From: Lysobacter sp. | Lineage (GTDB): Bacteria; Pseudomonadota; Gammaproteobacteria; Xanthomonadales; Xanthomonadaceae | Assembly: GCA_027306995.1 (NCBI GenBank) | Contig: DAHUXS010000019.1 | Location: 114,430 to 178,429, forward strand | Direction of reading: 5' to 3' | DNA: 64,000 bases | Shown: in pieces, positions 1 through 12,200 of the stretch | Numbering within the stretch: the first letter of the stretch is position 1 | Layout: each line of letters opens with the position of its first letter | Made by a program: the position numbers and the translations under genes | Notes under the pieces: model-generated | Seen by the model: only the letters and a program-made list of their open reading frames with translations | Told to the model about the DNA's origin: nothing | The model's database searches: none

Positions 1-30
1 CCGGCGGGCAGCGATGGGTCGTCGGTCATC

Positions 31-858
31 TCAGAGGCGTCCGCGGAAGTGATCCATGCTGTTGTACACATGGAAGATGCGCCCCGCAACGAAATCCCAG
101 ATCGGCAGCGGGAGGATGCCCTTGAGCACCTTCGCCAATCGCGTGGTCCAGGGTTTCATCACGATCGGCGTCCCACGGCGCATGCCATTCCACGCAGCTG
201 CGACCGCGCTTTTCGGCGACATCAGCGGTGTAAGCAACGGACCGCGCGCGCCTTCGAACATGCCGGTGGCGATGTAGCTCGGGCAGAAGGTGGTGACACG
301 AACATGGTCGTGGCCGGATTGCTGCAGTTCCAGGCGCAATGAATCGCTCCAGCCGAGCATCGCCCATTTCGATGCGGCATACACGCTCATGCGCGGATTG
401 GAAACCGTAGCCGCGGCCGATGCGATGTTGAGGATGCGGCGTTCGCGGGAGGCATCGGCGAGCATGGCCGGCAGCAGTGCGCGTGCGATGTGCATCGGCG
501 CCAGCGTGTTGATGCGGATCACCGGCTCGATGTCGCGTCGTGGCTCGGTCTCCCAGAACCAGGCGTTGCCGCGCACGATGCCGGCATTGTTGACGACGAG
601 ATCCGGCGCGCCCAGCGTCGCGAGCAGCGTGCCCGCCGCTTGATCGATGGCGGCCGCATCCGCGACATCGACGACATCGGGATGTGGCGTCGCGCCGAGG
701 GCGCGGACCTCGTCGGCAACGCGTTCCAGCGCCGCCTCATCGATGTCCCACAGCACGACATGCTTCGCGCCTTCGCGTGCGGCCTGCAACGCGAACAGGC
801 GCCCCATGCCCATGCCGGCGCCGGTCACCAGGACGGTGGTTTCTTTCAGATCGAACAT
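31..858 (-). CDS. SDR family NAD(P)-dependent oxidoreductase
   Basis: TGxxxGMG nucleotide-binding motif (VTGAGMGMGR), NNAG, and S...YAASK catalytic motif. Confidence 0.9.
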   Translation of the reverse strand: MFDLKETTVLVTGAGMGMGRLFALQAAREGAKHVVLWDIDEAALERVADEVRALGATPHPDVVDVADAAAIDQAAGTLLATLGAPDLVVNNAGIVRGNAWFWETEPRRDIEPVIRINTLAPMHIARALLPAMLADASRERRILNIASAAATVSNPRMSVYAASKWAMLGWSDSLRLELQQSGHDHVRVTTFCPSYIATGMFEGARGPLLTPLMSPKSAVAAAWNGMRRGTPIVMKPWTTRLAKVLKGILPLPIWDFVAGRIFHVYNSMDHFRGRL

Positions 859-867
859 GCGGATTCC

Positions 868-2274
868 TCAGCCACGCACCAGCAACCAGTCGATGACCCG
901 TTCCACCGTTTTCCCATAGGGCGGAAAGATCAGACGCAGGGTATCGGGCTTCAGCGGTTTGCTCATCACCGGCTTGAAGTGGCTGAAGATGCGGAACGAG
1001 GCTTCGCCGTGATACGCGCCCATGCCGCTGTTGCCGATGCCGCCGAAGGGCATCTCCGGCGCGGTGAGGTGCGCCACCGCGAAATCGAATACCAATGCGC
1101 CCGACGAGGTTTCATCGACGAAGCGTTGGCGCAGCGAACGGTCGGAAGTGAAGGCATACAGCGCCAGCGGTTTCGGGCGCACACGGATGAAGGCGATCGC
1201 CGCATTGGCGTCTGCCACGGGAACGATCGGCAGGATCGGGCCGAAGATTTCGTCCTGCATCGATGCGTCGCCGGCAGTCGCGGGATGGAGCACGGTTGGC
1301 GCGATGTAGCGCTCGCCGGCATCGTGTTCGCCGCCAATCACGCTACGTGCCGGATCGATCTGCGCCAGCAGGCGTTCGACATGGCGATCGTTGATGATGC
1401 GACCATAGACCGGGTTGGCCTGCGGATCGTTTCCGTACAACTCGCGGATGGCCGCCCGCAGCTGGGGAATCAATTTTTCCGCGACCGCTGGCGTGGCCAG
1501 CACGTAATCGGGTGCGACGCAGGTTTGCCCGGCATTGAGGAACTTCGCCCAGGCGATGCGTCGCGCCGCGGCCTCCATGTCGACACTGTCGTCGATCCAC
1601 AGCGGCGATTTCCCGCCGAGCTCGAGGGTGACCGGCGTCAGGTGCTGCGCAGCCGCGGTCATCACCACGCGCGCCACGGCCGAATTGCCGGTGTAGAAGA
1701 TGTGGTCGAACTGTTCGCGCAGCAGGGCGGTGGTTTCGGCAACGCCGCCTTCGACGACCGCGACGGCTTCATTGTCGAGATAGCGTGGAATCAGCCGGGC
1801 AAGGGTGGCCGCGACATTCGGCGAGACTTCGCTGGGCTTGAGTACGGCGGCATTGCCGGCGGCGAGCGCACCGATCAGGGGCGCCAGCAGCAATTGCACC
1901 GGGTAGTTCCACGGCGCGATCACCAGCGCCACGCCCAGGGGTTCCGGCACCAGGCGTCCACGCGCCGGTTGCAACGACAGCGGGATGGCGATGCGTTGTG
2001 GACGCAGCCAGCGTCGCAGGTGCTTCAAGGTGTGCGCGATTTCCGCACGCAGGAAGGCGGTTTCGGTCAGTCGCGATTCGATCGCGCATTTGCCGAGGTC
2101 CGCCAGCAGCGCGGCGTGGATGGCATCGGCCTCATCCACCAGCATGCGGTCCAGCGCCCGCAATTGTGCGATGCGCCATGCCAGCGGGCGGGTGCGGCCA
2201 CTGTCGAAAACCGCCCGGACGGTTGCAACCAAGGCGTCCGCTTGAAGGTGAATGGGTGGGGTATCGCTTGCCAT
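868..2274 (-). CDS. Aldehyde dehydrogenase family protein (class 3 / coniferyl-aldehyde-dehydrogenase-like)
   Basis: Motifs [12 protein letters not shown]-like [45 protein letters not shown]. Confidence 0.92.
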   Translation of the reverse strand: MASDTPPIHLQADALVATVRAVFDSGRTRPLAWRIAQLRALDRMLVDEADAIHAALLADLGKCAIESRLTETAFLRAEIAHTLKHLRRWLRPQRIAIPLSLQPARGRLVPEPLGVALVIAPWNYPVQLLLAPLIGALAAGNAAVLKPSEVSPNVAATLARLIPRYLDNEAVAVVEGGVAETTALLREQFDHIFYTGNSAVARVVMTAAAQHLTPVTLELGGKSPLWIDDSVDMEAAARRIAWAKFLNAGQTCVAPDYVLATPAVAEKLIPQLRAAIRELYGNDPQANPVYGRIINDRHVERLLAQIDPARSVIGGEHDAGERYIAPTVLHPATAGDASMQDEIFGPILPIVPVADANAAIAFIRVRPKPLALYAFTSDRSLRQRFVDETSSGALVFDFAVAHLTAPEMPFGGIGNSGMGAYHGEASFRIFSHFKPVMSKPLKPDTLRLIFPPYGKTVERVIDWLLVRG

Positions 2275-2336
2275 TTCGTTGTCCTATGATTGCGGGTGAC
2301 CGGGCAATTCGCCCTAGCCAATGGAAGGCGGTCGAT

Positions 2337-3008
2337 ATGAAAGGATGCTTCCCGCAGATGCGGGTTACAGTCTGCCTCATCGCGCTTGCGTGCGGTTTTT
2401 CGCCAGTGATGGCGGCGCCCAAGCCGGTCTCGGCAACATCTACCCATGCACAGGTCGGCGAAGACGTTCGCGGCATCGTCGCGGGCGCGGTGATGGTCGC
2501 GCTGACCGAACGCCTGCACGACACCGCGTTGCGCATCCGCCTGAAATCGGTGGATGTGAAATCGCGCGAGGGCACCGCGCAGAACCTCGAAGGCATCGGC
2601 GAATACGTCTCGGCGACCGAAAAGGACTGGACCAGCTTCCGTTTCAGCACGCGCTACGTGCCCGGCGAGGGCAGTGCAACTTATCCGGTCCTCGATTTCG
2701 GCCAGGTCACGAACACGCCCAAGCGTGTGCTCAATGACCCGGTGCTGATCGGCGAGCTGGAAACGCGCGTCTGCGACCAGATCGCCAAGGACAGCGGTGT
2801 GCGCGACGTGCGCCTGCAGTTCGATGACATCCAGACCGAACGCAATCCCGGCGGCGGCCTCGACATCAGTGCCGATGCCCGCGCCGATGTCGGCGTCGAT
2901 ACCGGGCGCAAGACGCATATCGAAGGCAGTTACGACGAGCGTGCGCAGCGCTGGGTCAACGTCAATTACCTGTTCAACATCCCGGATCGATTGACCGGTG
3001 GACGCTGA
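2337..3008 (+). CDS. Hypothetical secreted/periplasmic protein
   Basis: In-frame ATG at 2337 gives a signal peptide (MKGCFPQMRVTVCLIALACGFSPVMAAP); 3' end overlaps the PPTase start. Confidence 0.65.
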   Translation: MKGCFPQMRVTVCLIALACGFSPVMAAPKPVSATSTHAQVGEDVRGIVAGAVMVALTERLHDTALRIRLKSVDVKSREGTAQNLEGIGEYVSATEKDWTSFRFSTRYVPGEGSATYPVLDFGQVTNTPKRVLNDPVLIGELETRVCDQIAKDSGVRDVRLQFDDIQTERNPGGGLDISADARADVGVDTGRKTHIEGSYDERAQRWVNVNYLFNIPDRLTGGR

Positions 3009-3789
3009 GCATCACGCCGTCGTCGCCGAGCCCGCGGGCAGTCGTTGGTTTGTCGCGGAGCAGGGCGACGATTTCGCCGAATTGCTGCCGCTGGACGCAC
3101 GGCTCGCGAGCGCCCCTCGAGTGGTCGCGATCAGCGATCTCCAGGTCTGGCGCAGCCAGTTCTGGCGCCTCCAGGCGCTGGTACCGCCGGCACTGCACGC
3201 GCGCGCCCAACGCCTGCACGATCCGCGCGAGCGCGAACGCCGCTTGTTGGCTTATGCGTTGCACCGACTGGTGATCGCCAGGGTGCTTGGGCGGAATCCC
3301 GCACGTGTCGAGATCGGCCGGATGGCGTCGGGAATGCCGATGGTCGCCGGCCTGCCGAACGTGGCGACCAGCCTCAGCCACACCGATGACTTCGTGGCGA
3401 TCGCGGTGGCGCGCGATGCCGGCATGATCGGCGTCGACATCGAAGCGATCGAGCACGAATCGTTGCTCAACGGTTTGGCTGGCAGCGTGCTGCACCCGCA
3501 GGAAAGCGATCGCGGCGAGGCGCTGATCGATGCCTGGGTACGCAAGGAGGCCGTGTTGAAGGCGATCGGCAGTGGCTTGTCCGTCGACATGAATGCGTTC
3601 CGCAGCGGGCAGGGCATGGCGGTGGCGGAACTCGCGATGGCCGCCGGACTGCGTGCATGGTCGTTGCGGACCTGCGCCGATCGCGCCCGACTCGGCCTGG
3701 CCGTACCGACGCTGGATGGCTTGCTGGCAAGGCTCGAACCGGGAAATGTCGATGTCGTTTCACTTCGCGAACAGGTGATGCGGATGTGA
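2998..3789 (+). CDS. 4'-phosphopantetheinyl transferase (Sfp superfamily)
   Basis: GTG start; motifs SLSHTDDFVAIAVA, GVDIEAIE, WVRKEAVLKAIGSGL; adjacent to NRPS/PKS genes. Confidence 0.85.
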   Translation: MDAEHHAVVAEPAGSRWFVAEQGDDFAELLPLDARLASAPRVVAISDLQVWRSQFWRLQALVPPALHARAQRLHDPRERERRLLAYALHRLVIARVLGRNPARVEIGRMASGMPMVAGLPNVATSLSHTDDFVAIAVARDAGMIGVDIEAIEHESLLNGLAGSVLHPQESDRGEALIDAWVRKEAVLKAIGSGLSVDMNAFRSGQGMAVAELAMAAGLRAWSLRTCADRARLGLAVPTLDGLLARLEPGNVDVVSLREQVMRM

Positions 3790-3911
3790 CTTGACAGCGG
3801 TGCGACGCCGAGAGGACGATCGCCAGAGTAGTAGAAGCCCCGTGATCAGGCGATTGGAACGCCATATGCACGGGCATGGAGTTGGACTGAAACGGATTTC
3901 AGGAGTGGTGC

Positions 3912-5303
3912 ATGTCAAGGCTAGGGAAAAGCGGCCCGTCAAAGGTTTTCTTCCTTTGGTTTTTCGAATTCGCGTTGCTGATCGGTTGCGTCCGGCTGGC
4001 CGGAACGTTGCGTTTCATGCACGACGCGCCGGGCTATCTCGAATTCTCCGATCACCTGCTGTGGCGCGCGATGCTGTTCGCGCTGGTGTTGTGCGTGTCG
4101 ATGACGGCTTTCGGGTTGCATCACGTCTACCTGCGCAAGAACCGTTTCGGATTTCTGTTGCGCGAGCTGTACGCCTTCACGTTCGCTGGCGTTGCCTTGT
4201 TGGTGATCTATTACCTGTTCCCGCTGGCCTACATCGGCCGCGGCGTGCTGGTCAGCGCATTGTTGCTCGGCTTCTTCGGCGTGATGATCCTGCGCCTGGT
4301 CTGGGGCTCGGTCTTCGCGTCGCATACGCTGAAATCGCGCGTGCTGGTGCTCGGCGCCGGTGAGACCGCATGCTTCCTCGACCGGCGGATGCGCCGCGCC
4401 AGCGATCGCCGCAATTTTCGCGTGATCGGCTACGTGCCGAGCCCGGGCGAGGAAATCAAGATCGAATCGAACCTGCTGGTGCGTGGCGAAGGCAATGTCG
4501 ACCAGGTCGCGCAGTTGCTGGATGCCGACGAGATCCTGGTGGCGCTGGACGACAAGGAGCGCGAGGCCCACATGGAACCGCTGCTCGGCGCGATCGGTCG
4601 CGGCGTGCGGGTGTGCGACCTGCCGACGTTCGTCGAGCGCGAAGCGGGCATGATCACCCTGACGCGGCTTGATCCGTCGTGGCTGGTGTTCTCGCATGGC
4701 TACGACCATTCATTGCCGCGGCGTCTGAACAAGCGCGGCTTCGACTTCGCCTTCGCGTCGCTGATCCTGGTGCTGACTTCGCCGTTGATGCTGCTGGTGG
4801 CGCTGGCAATCCGCATGGAGTCGAAGGGCCCGATCTTCTACAGGCAGATCCGCGTCGGCATCCATGGTGCCAAGTTCTGGGTGATCAAGTTCCGCAGCAT
4901 GCGCGTCGACGCCGAGAAAGATGGCGTGGCGCAATGGGCCAAGCGCGACGACGACCGCATCACCCGCGTCGGGCGTTTCATCCGCATGGCGCGCCTGGAC
5001 GAACTTCCGCAGCTGATCAACGTGCTGCGTGGCGAAATGAGCCTGGTGGGACCGCGCCCGGAACGCCCGCAGTTCGTTGATTCGCTGAACCAGCAGATCC
5101 GTTTCTACGACATGCGCCACAGCGTGCTGCCGGGCCTGACCGGTTGGGCGCAACTGCGCTACCCGTACGGCGCATCGGTGCGCGATGCCGAGGAAAAGCT
5201 GCGTTACGACCTGTTCTACGTGAAGAACCACACCTTCTTCTCCGATCTCAGCATCCTGCTGCAGACGGTGGAAGTGGTGTTGCTGGGCAAGGGAGCGCGC
5301 TGA
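3912..5303 (+). CDS. Undecaprenyl-phosphate sugar phosphotransferase, TIGR03013-like (PEP-CTERM/EpsH1-associated)
   Basis: N-terminal TM segments; C-terminal bacterial sugar transferase signature KSMR-like KFRSMRVDAE...RMARLDELPQLINVLRGEMSLVGPRPERP. Confidence 0.88.
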   Translation: MSRLGKSGPSKVFFLWFFEFALLIGCVRLAGTLRFMHDAPGYLEFSDHLLWRAMLFALVLCVSMTAFGLHHVYLRKNRFGFLLRELYAFTFAGVALLVIYYLFPLAYIGRGVLVSALLLGFFGVMILRLVWGSVFASHTLKSRVLVLGAGETACFLDRRMRRASDRRNFRVIGYVPSPGEEIKIESNLLVRGEGNVDQVAQLLDADEILVALDDKEREAHMEPLLGAIGRGVRVCDLPTFVEREAGMITLTRLDPSWLVFSHGYDHSLPRRLNKRGFDFAFASLILVLTSPLMLLVALAIRMESKGPIFYRQIRVGIHGAKFWVIKFRSMRVDAEKDGVAQWAKRDDDRITRVGRFIRMARLDELPQLINVLRGEMSLVGPRPERPQFVDSLNQQIRFYDMRHSVLPGLTGWAQLRYPYGASVRDAEEKLRYDLFYVKNHTFFSDLSILLQTVEVVLLGKGAR

Positions 5304-5337
5304 CACTGCATCGGCTGAGGGGCCGGGGGAGAAGACG

Positions 5338-6246
5338 ATGGCGGCAGTACCGAAAATCGATCAGGAACCGTGGATCGACGTCGACTGGACGGCGTTCGAT
5401 CCGTGGCGCATCCAGTCCGTGCGCCACCACCTGCAGGACCATCCGTTGCTGCGCCTGGATGAACTGGTCGCGCTGGCGCAACGCCTGGAAGCGCAGGGCA
5501 GCGTGCGCACGCATTCCGATTCGGCCAAGGCGGGCACGCCGTTCAATTCCGCGCCGGAACTGTTCCCGAACGCGGCATCCTCCGTGGATACATTGCGCAA
5601 TCTCGCCAATGCCCAGGCATGGATGTCGCTGCTGAACATCCAGAAGGATCCGCTGTACCGCACCCTGGTGCGCGAGGTGCTGGACGAGCTGCAGCCGGAG
5701 ATCGACGCCCGCGACCCTGGCATGAGCTATCGCGGCGGCTGGATCTTCGTGACGTCGCCGCGTGCGGTGACGCCGTACCACTTCGACGCCGAACACAATT
5801 TCATCCTGCAGGTGCAGGGGCGCAAGCGTGTATATGTGTGGCCGCACGACGATCAGGAAGTCGCCAGCGAACACGCCCGCGACCTGTTTCACCTCAGCCA
5901 CGAGCGCTATCTTCTGCGTTGGCGCGATGCCTTCCGCGAACGCGCCCATGTCTTCGACCTGCAGCCGGGGCAAGGTGCCTACATGCCGTCGACCAGCCCG
6001 CACATGGTCGAGAACGGCGATGGCGCTTCGGTCACGGTCAGCTTCACCTATTACACCGACTCCACCCGCGAGAAGGCGCGCCTGCACGCCGGGCACGGCG
6101 CCTTGCGCAAGTTGGGGCTGCAACCGCCGCACATAGGGCAGTCAGGGCTGTCGGATTCGCTGGGCGCGCTGCTGCTCAAGTTGCGCGGCGACTACCGCGG
6201 CAAGGTTGCGCATGCCTGCGACGAGTACGCGGAGGAAGCTGCGTGA
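5338..6246 (+). CDS. Cupin-like / JmjC-type (cupin_8) oxygenase-like protein
   Basis: HxD motif in TPYHFDAEHNFILQVQGRKRVYVWP and distal H in TSPHMVENG; immediately upstream of the NRPS. Confidence 0.7.
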   Translation: MAAVPKIDQEPWIDVDWTAFDPWRIQSVRHHLQDHPLLRLDELVALAQRLEAQGSVRTHSDSAKAGTPFNSAPELFPNAASSVDTLRNLANAQAWMSLLNIQKDPLYRTLVREVLDELQPEIDARDPGMSYRGGWIFVTSPRAVTPYHFDAEHNFILQVQGRKRVYVWPHDDQEVASEHARDLFHLSHERYLLRWRDAFRERAHVFDLQPGQGAYMPSTSPHMVENGDGASVTVSFTYYTDSTREKARLHAGHGALRKLGLQPPHIGQSGLSDSLGALLLKLRGDYRGKVAHACDEYAEEAA

Positions 6247-9200
6247 ACACGCGACTGGCATCCACGGACGTGGTCGCGTCGTCGTCGCTGGTGGATGCGT
6301 ACATCGCCCAGGTGCGCTTGCGTCCCGATGCCATCGCCATCCGCGATGGTGATCGCGTCATCAGCTATGCGCAGTTGGACACGATGTCGTCTGCGGTCGC
6401 CGCCGGACTGCGCGAGCGTGGCGTGGTCGCCGGCGACATCGTCGCCTTGGACGCGCAGCGTGGCGCCGACGCGGTGATCGCGATGCTGGCGGTCCTGCGC
6501 TGCGGCGCGGGCTATCTGCCGCTGGATCCAACGCAGCCGCCGGCGCGACTGGCGACGATGCTGGCCGACGCCAACGCACGCCTGTGCCTGGTATCGCTGG
6601 CGAGCGAAGCGGCGATCCGTTTGCCGGAAGGCGTCGTCGCAGCGGCGATCGAGGATTGCGCGGCGGCGAACGTGACGCTCGCGGATATCGCACGGGCTGG
6701 CGAGGACCTCGCCTACGTGATGTACACCTCCGGCTCGACCGGAACGCCGAAGGGTGTGTGCATTCCCGATCGCGCGATCCTCGGGCTGGTCTGCGATGTC
6801 GGCTTCATCGACCTGGGCGCGGACACGGTCTTCCTGCAGGCGGCCCCGCTCGGTTTCGATGCATCCACCCTCGAAATCTGGGGCCCACTGCTCAATGGCG
6901 GACAGCTGGCGATCCACCACGAAGCCGTGCCGACCGCGACTGGCCTCGGCGAGGCGATTCGCCGACATGGAATCACCCATCTGTGGCTGACCGCCGCGCT
7001 GTTCAACAGCGTGGTCGACGAGGATCCGCACCAGCTGCATGGCTTGCGCCAGCTGTTCACCGGCGGCGAAGCGTTGTCGGTGCGGCATGTGCGGCGGATG
7101 TGCGAGACGGAGCCGGACATCGCGCTGTTCAATGGCTATGGCCCGACCGAATGCACCACGTTCGCGGTCACCCATGCGATCACCGATCTCACCGAAGACG
7201 CGCGCAACGTGCCGATCGGCCGTGCGATTGATCGCGCGCGACTGCACATCGTCGATGGCGACGGGCGGCCGGTGCCAGATGGCGAAGCGGGTGAGCTATG
7301 GATCGCCGGCAGCGGCGTCGCACTGGGCTATTTCGGGCGCGATGACCTGACCGCCGAGCGTTTCGTGCCGTCGCCGGATGGCGTCGGCCTGGCCTATCGC
7401 AGCGGCGACCAGGTCCGCATCAACGCAGACGGTTGCATCGAGTTCTGCGGGCGCATCGATCAACAGGTCAAGGTTCGCGGGTTCCGCATCGAGCTGGGCG
7501 AGATCGAAGCCGTGCTCGGTGCGGTTCCCGGGATACGGAATGCTGCCGTCACTGCGCCGGACACCGGGCATGGCGAGCGTCGTCTCGTTGCCTATGTGCA
7601 AGCAGAAGACGGGCAGGTGCCGGATGTGCAGGCGATCCGCGCGGAACTGGCACGCAGGTTGCCGGACTACATGGTGCCGCTGCGCTACGTCGTGCTCGAC
7701 CGTTTCCCGACGACGGTCAATGGCAAGCTCGATCGCGCCGCCTTGCCGGCGCCCGACCGCAGTCGTCCCGAACTCGCGAATCCGCATGTCGCGCCGCGCG
7801 GCGAATGCGAAGTCGCGATCGCACGCGCCATGGGCGAGTTGCTCGATCTCGACGGCATCGGCCGCGACGACAGCTTCTTCGATCTCGGTGGCAGCTCGCT
7901 GTTGGCCTCGCGCCTCGTCGCGACCTTGAAGCAGGATGGCGTGCTGCCGGCATCGGCATCGCCGGGTCATCTCTTCAGCCATCCCACGCCGGCATTGCTG
8001 GCGGCGCGCTTCGAATCACAATCGGAATCACGGCAAGTTGAAAAGGTGGCGCGCAACGGTTCCGAACCGATCGCCATCATCGCCATGGCCGGGCGTTTTC
8101 CCGGCGCGGTGGATGTCGAGGCGTTGTGGGCGATGCTGCGCGAAGGTCGCGAAGGCATCACCCGGTTCGATCGTGCCGCACTTGATGCGTCCATTTCAGA
8201 ATCGTTGCGCAATGATCCCGACTATGTTCCGGCGCGTGGCGTCATCGACGGTGTCGAACAGTTCGATGCGGCGTTCTTCGGCATCGGGGCGCCGGAAGCG
8301 GAAGTGATGGACCCGCAGCAGCGCATCGCACTGGAACTGGCCTGGGAATGCATGGAACGCTCAGGCCATGCGCCAGGCGATGAGGCCGATGGCGATGTCG
8401 GCGTGTTCGCTGGCATGTACAACGCCAGCTACTTCCAGAAGCATGTCTCGCGCCATCCCGACCGCATTGCACGGGTCGGCGAATTCCAGACCATGCTAGG
8501 CAACGAGAAGGACTACATCGCCACCCGCGTCGCCCACAAACTCGGGCTGACCGGACCGGCGATCAGCATCCATACCGGTTGCTCGACTTCGCTGGTCGCG
8601 ATCTGCCAGGCGGTGGAAAGTCTGCGCGCCGGGCAATGCCGGATGGCGCTGGCCGGTGGCGTATCGGTGACGTGCCCGAGCAACAGCGGCTATCTCTACC
8701 AGGAAGGCAGCATGCTGTCGCCGGATGGACACACCCGCAGCTTCGATGCCAAATCGGCGGGCACGGTGTTCAGCGACGGCGCGGCGATGGTGTTGCTCAA
8801 GCGCCTGTCCGATGCACAGGCCGATGGCGATCCGATCCATGCGGTCATTCGCGGAATCGGCCTCAGCAACGACGGCGCGCAACGCGCCAGTTTCACCGCA
8901 CCGAGCGCGGCGGGGCAGGCGAAGGCCATTCGAATGGCACACCGCGACGCCGATATCGATCCGCGCAGCATCGGTTTTGTCGAGGCGCACGGGACGGCGA
9001 CGCCGATCGGCGATCCCATCGAGATCGAAGGGCTGGCCCTGGCCTTCGGCGAAGCGACTCGAGACACCGGTTTTTGCACCATTGGCTCGCTCAAGAGCAA
9101 CGTCGGCCACCTGGTGATCGCTGCCGGTGCCGCCGGCGTGATCAAGACCGCGTTCGCCCTGCGCGAAAACTGCATCCCCGGCACGGTGCACTTCACTGCG

Positions 9201-12200
9201 CCGAATCCTTCCATCGATTTCGCTTCAACCCCCTTCGTCGCCAACGCCGAAGCGGATGCCTGGCGCTGCTCCCCATCCCCTCGGCGCGCTGGTGTCAGTA
9301 GCTTCGGTGTTGGCGGCACCAATGCCCACGTCGTCATGGAACAGGCGCCGGAAGATCCGTCTTCCGATGCCGCCGGCGGCGTGCAATTGCTGCAAGTGTC
9401 GGCGCGTTCGCCGCAGGCCTTGCAGCAGACCTGCGAGCAGTTGGCGAACTGGCTCGGCGGTCATCCGCAGGCCAATCTCGCCGATGTCGCCTGGACGCTG
9501 CGCAGCGGTCGTCGCGCGTTTCCGTTCCGTCGTGCGGTTGCCGCAAATGGCCACGACGATGCGATCCGGTTGTTGCAGCAATCCAATGCGCCAGCGGCTG
9601 CAACCAGCGGCGATCATGGCGTGGTGCTGCTATTCCCGGGGCAGGGCGCGACCTATCCCGGCATGGGTCGCAGCCTGTACGAAACGCATGCGGTGTTCCG
9701 CGACGCCATCGACGCCTGCGCGCAACGACTGGGGCGCACCTTGGGCGAAGACCTGCGCTCGTTGCTGTTCAGCGACGATCCCGATGCCCTGGGTCCGACC
9801 TGGCGCATGCAACCGGCGACGTTTGCGATCGAATACGCGTTGGGGCGCCTGTGGCAGTCGTTTGGCGTCACGCCGATGGCCATGCTCGGACACAGCATCG
9901 GCGAGTTCGCGGCAGCGACGCTGGCCGGTGTGTTCTCGCTGGAGGACGCCATCGACCTGGTCGCCAAGCGTGGCGCCTTGATGCAATCGCAGCCGGCCGG
10001 CGCGATGCTTGGCGTGCGTCTGTCGGAAGCGGACGTGCTGGCGCGCCTGCCGGGTGATCTCGATCTCGCCGCAGTCAACGGTCCGCGTTCCTGCGTCGTC
10101 GCCGGCAGCGCCGAAACCGTCGATGCCTTCGCCGCGACTTTGGCGGCGGAGCAGATCGCCTGCACGCCGCTGCGTACCTCGCATGCCTTCCATTCGCGAA
10201 TGATGGAGCCGGCACTGGCGCCATTCGCCGAAGCCGTCGTCGCATGCACGCGCAACGCGCCGTCGTTGCCGATCATTTCCTCCGTCACTGGCGAACGCCT
10301 CGGCGATGCCGAAGTGATGTCGGTGGAGTATTGGGTAAACCAGCTGCGCTCGCCCGTGCAATACAGCCGAGCCACTGCCAGTGCGCTCGCGTTGCCTGGC
10401 GTCCGCGTCCTGCTCGAAGCCGGCCCGCGCAATACGCTGAGCCAGTTGGCGAAGCAGCAACGTTTCGGCGAAGGCCAGTTCACGTTGCCGTCGCTGGCGG
10501 ACAACGTCGAGGCGGAAGCACAGTCCTTGTTGCAAGCGGTTGGCGCGCTATGGAGCGCCGGCATCGATGTCGCCACCGATGGCCTCGATGGCCGCCAACG
10601 CCGTCATCGCCTCGAACTTCCGACCTATCCGTTCGAACGCAAGACTTATTGGTTACCCGCGGTCGCAGATGCGCCCGCTGCGACTGCCGTGATTCCCGGG
10701 GAGAATTCCATGTCAGCAAGCAATTCCGCGCCCGCCGCACAGACAGCAGCGACGGCCATGCATCCGGACGTGATCGCGCGCATTCGCGCGGTGTTCGAGG
10801 ATGTTTCCGGCATCGACATGGCGGGCATGCACGACGATGCCAATTTCGTCGAGGCCGGACTGGACAGCCTGACCCTGACCCAGATCGCCCTGCAGTTGCA
10901 GAAGAGCTTCGGCAGCAAGGTCAGTTTCCGCCAGCTGATGGGCGAATATTCGACGCTGACGCGGCTGGGCACGATGCTCGGCGCAACGATGGCGCCGGCC
11001 CGCGTCGAGCAGCAGGCAGCGGTGACTGCCACGGCCCCGGTAGCGATGCCTGCCAATGCCGTGGCCATCGCGATGCCGACGGCCGCTCCCGGCGACCTGC
11101 AACAGTTGATCGCGCAGCAGATGCAGTTGATGCAACGCCAGCTCGAACTGCTCGGCGCCGCACCTGCGGTTCCCGCGCAGGCGCCGGTCGTGGCTGTCCC
11201 GACCGCGCCAGTCGCGGCGGCGCCTTTGGAACCGTCGCAGCCTTCCGACCAGGCCGAAGCGGATGCGCTCGCGCATACCCGCTACGACGTCAAGAAAGCC
11301 TTCGGTGCTATCGCCCGCATCGACAACACCGCATCGTCCGAGCTGGGGCCGCGCCAGCGCGATCGCCTCGATGCCTTCATCCAGCGCTATGTCGCGCGCA
11401 CACGCGCGTCGAAGGACTACACGCAACGCCACCGTGCACGACTCGCCGATCCACGCGTGGTCAACGGCTTCAAGCCCATGCTCAAGGAAATCACCTACCA
11501 GATCGTGATGGAACGCTCCCAGGGCGCGCACCTGACCGATCTCGACGGCAACGACTACGTCGATGCGCTCAACGGCTTCGGCATGAGCCTGTTCGGCTGG
11601 CAACCGGATTTCGTGCTGGACGCGGTGCGTGCGCAACTCGACGCCGGCTACGAGATCGGCCCACAACACGTGCTGGCCGGCGAAGTCGCCGAACTGTTCT
11701 GCGATGTCACCGGCAACGATCGCGCCGCGCTGTGCAATACCGGGTCGGAAGCAGTGCTGGGCGCGTTGCGCATCGCCCGCACGGTGACCGGCCGCGATAC
11801 CGTCGCGGTGTTCAGCGGCGCCTATCACGGCATCATCGACGAGATGATCGTGCGCGGGACCCGCACCCATCGCGCGGTGCCAGCCGCGCCGGGCATCCTG
11901 CGCAATACCGCCGAACACGTGGTCGTGCTCGACTACGGCACCGAGGAATCGGCGCAGTGGCTGCGCGAACATGCCGACGAACTTGCCGCGGTGCTGGTGG
12001 AGCCGGTGCAGAGCCGGCGTCCGGATTTCCAGCCGGTCGAGTTCCTGAAGGAGTTGCGGGCGATCACCGAGGCATCGGGCGCGCTGCTGGTCTTCGATGA
12101 GGTCGTCACCGGCTTCCGCGCGCATCCGGCCGGCGCCCAGGGCATGTTCGGCATCCAGGCCGATCTCGCGACCTACGGCAAGGTGGTCGGCGGCGGTTTC

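Noticed and set aside
490-2289. 599-aa plus-strand ORF
   Set aside because: Antisense to the SDR and aldehyde dehydrogenase; no domain-like sequence.
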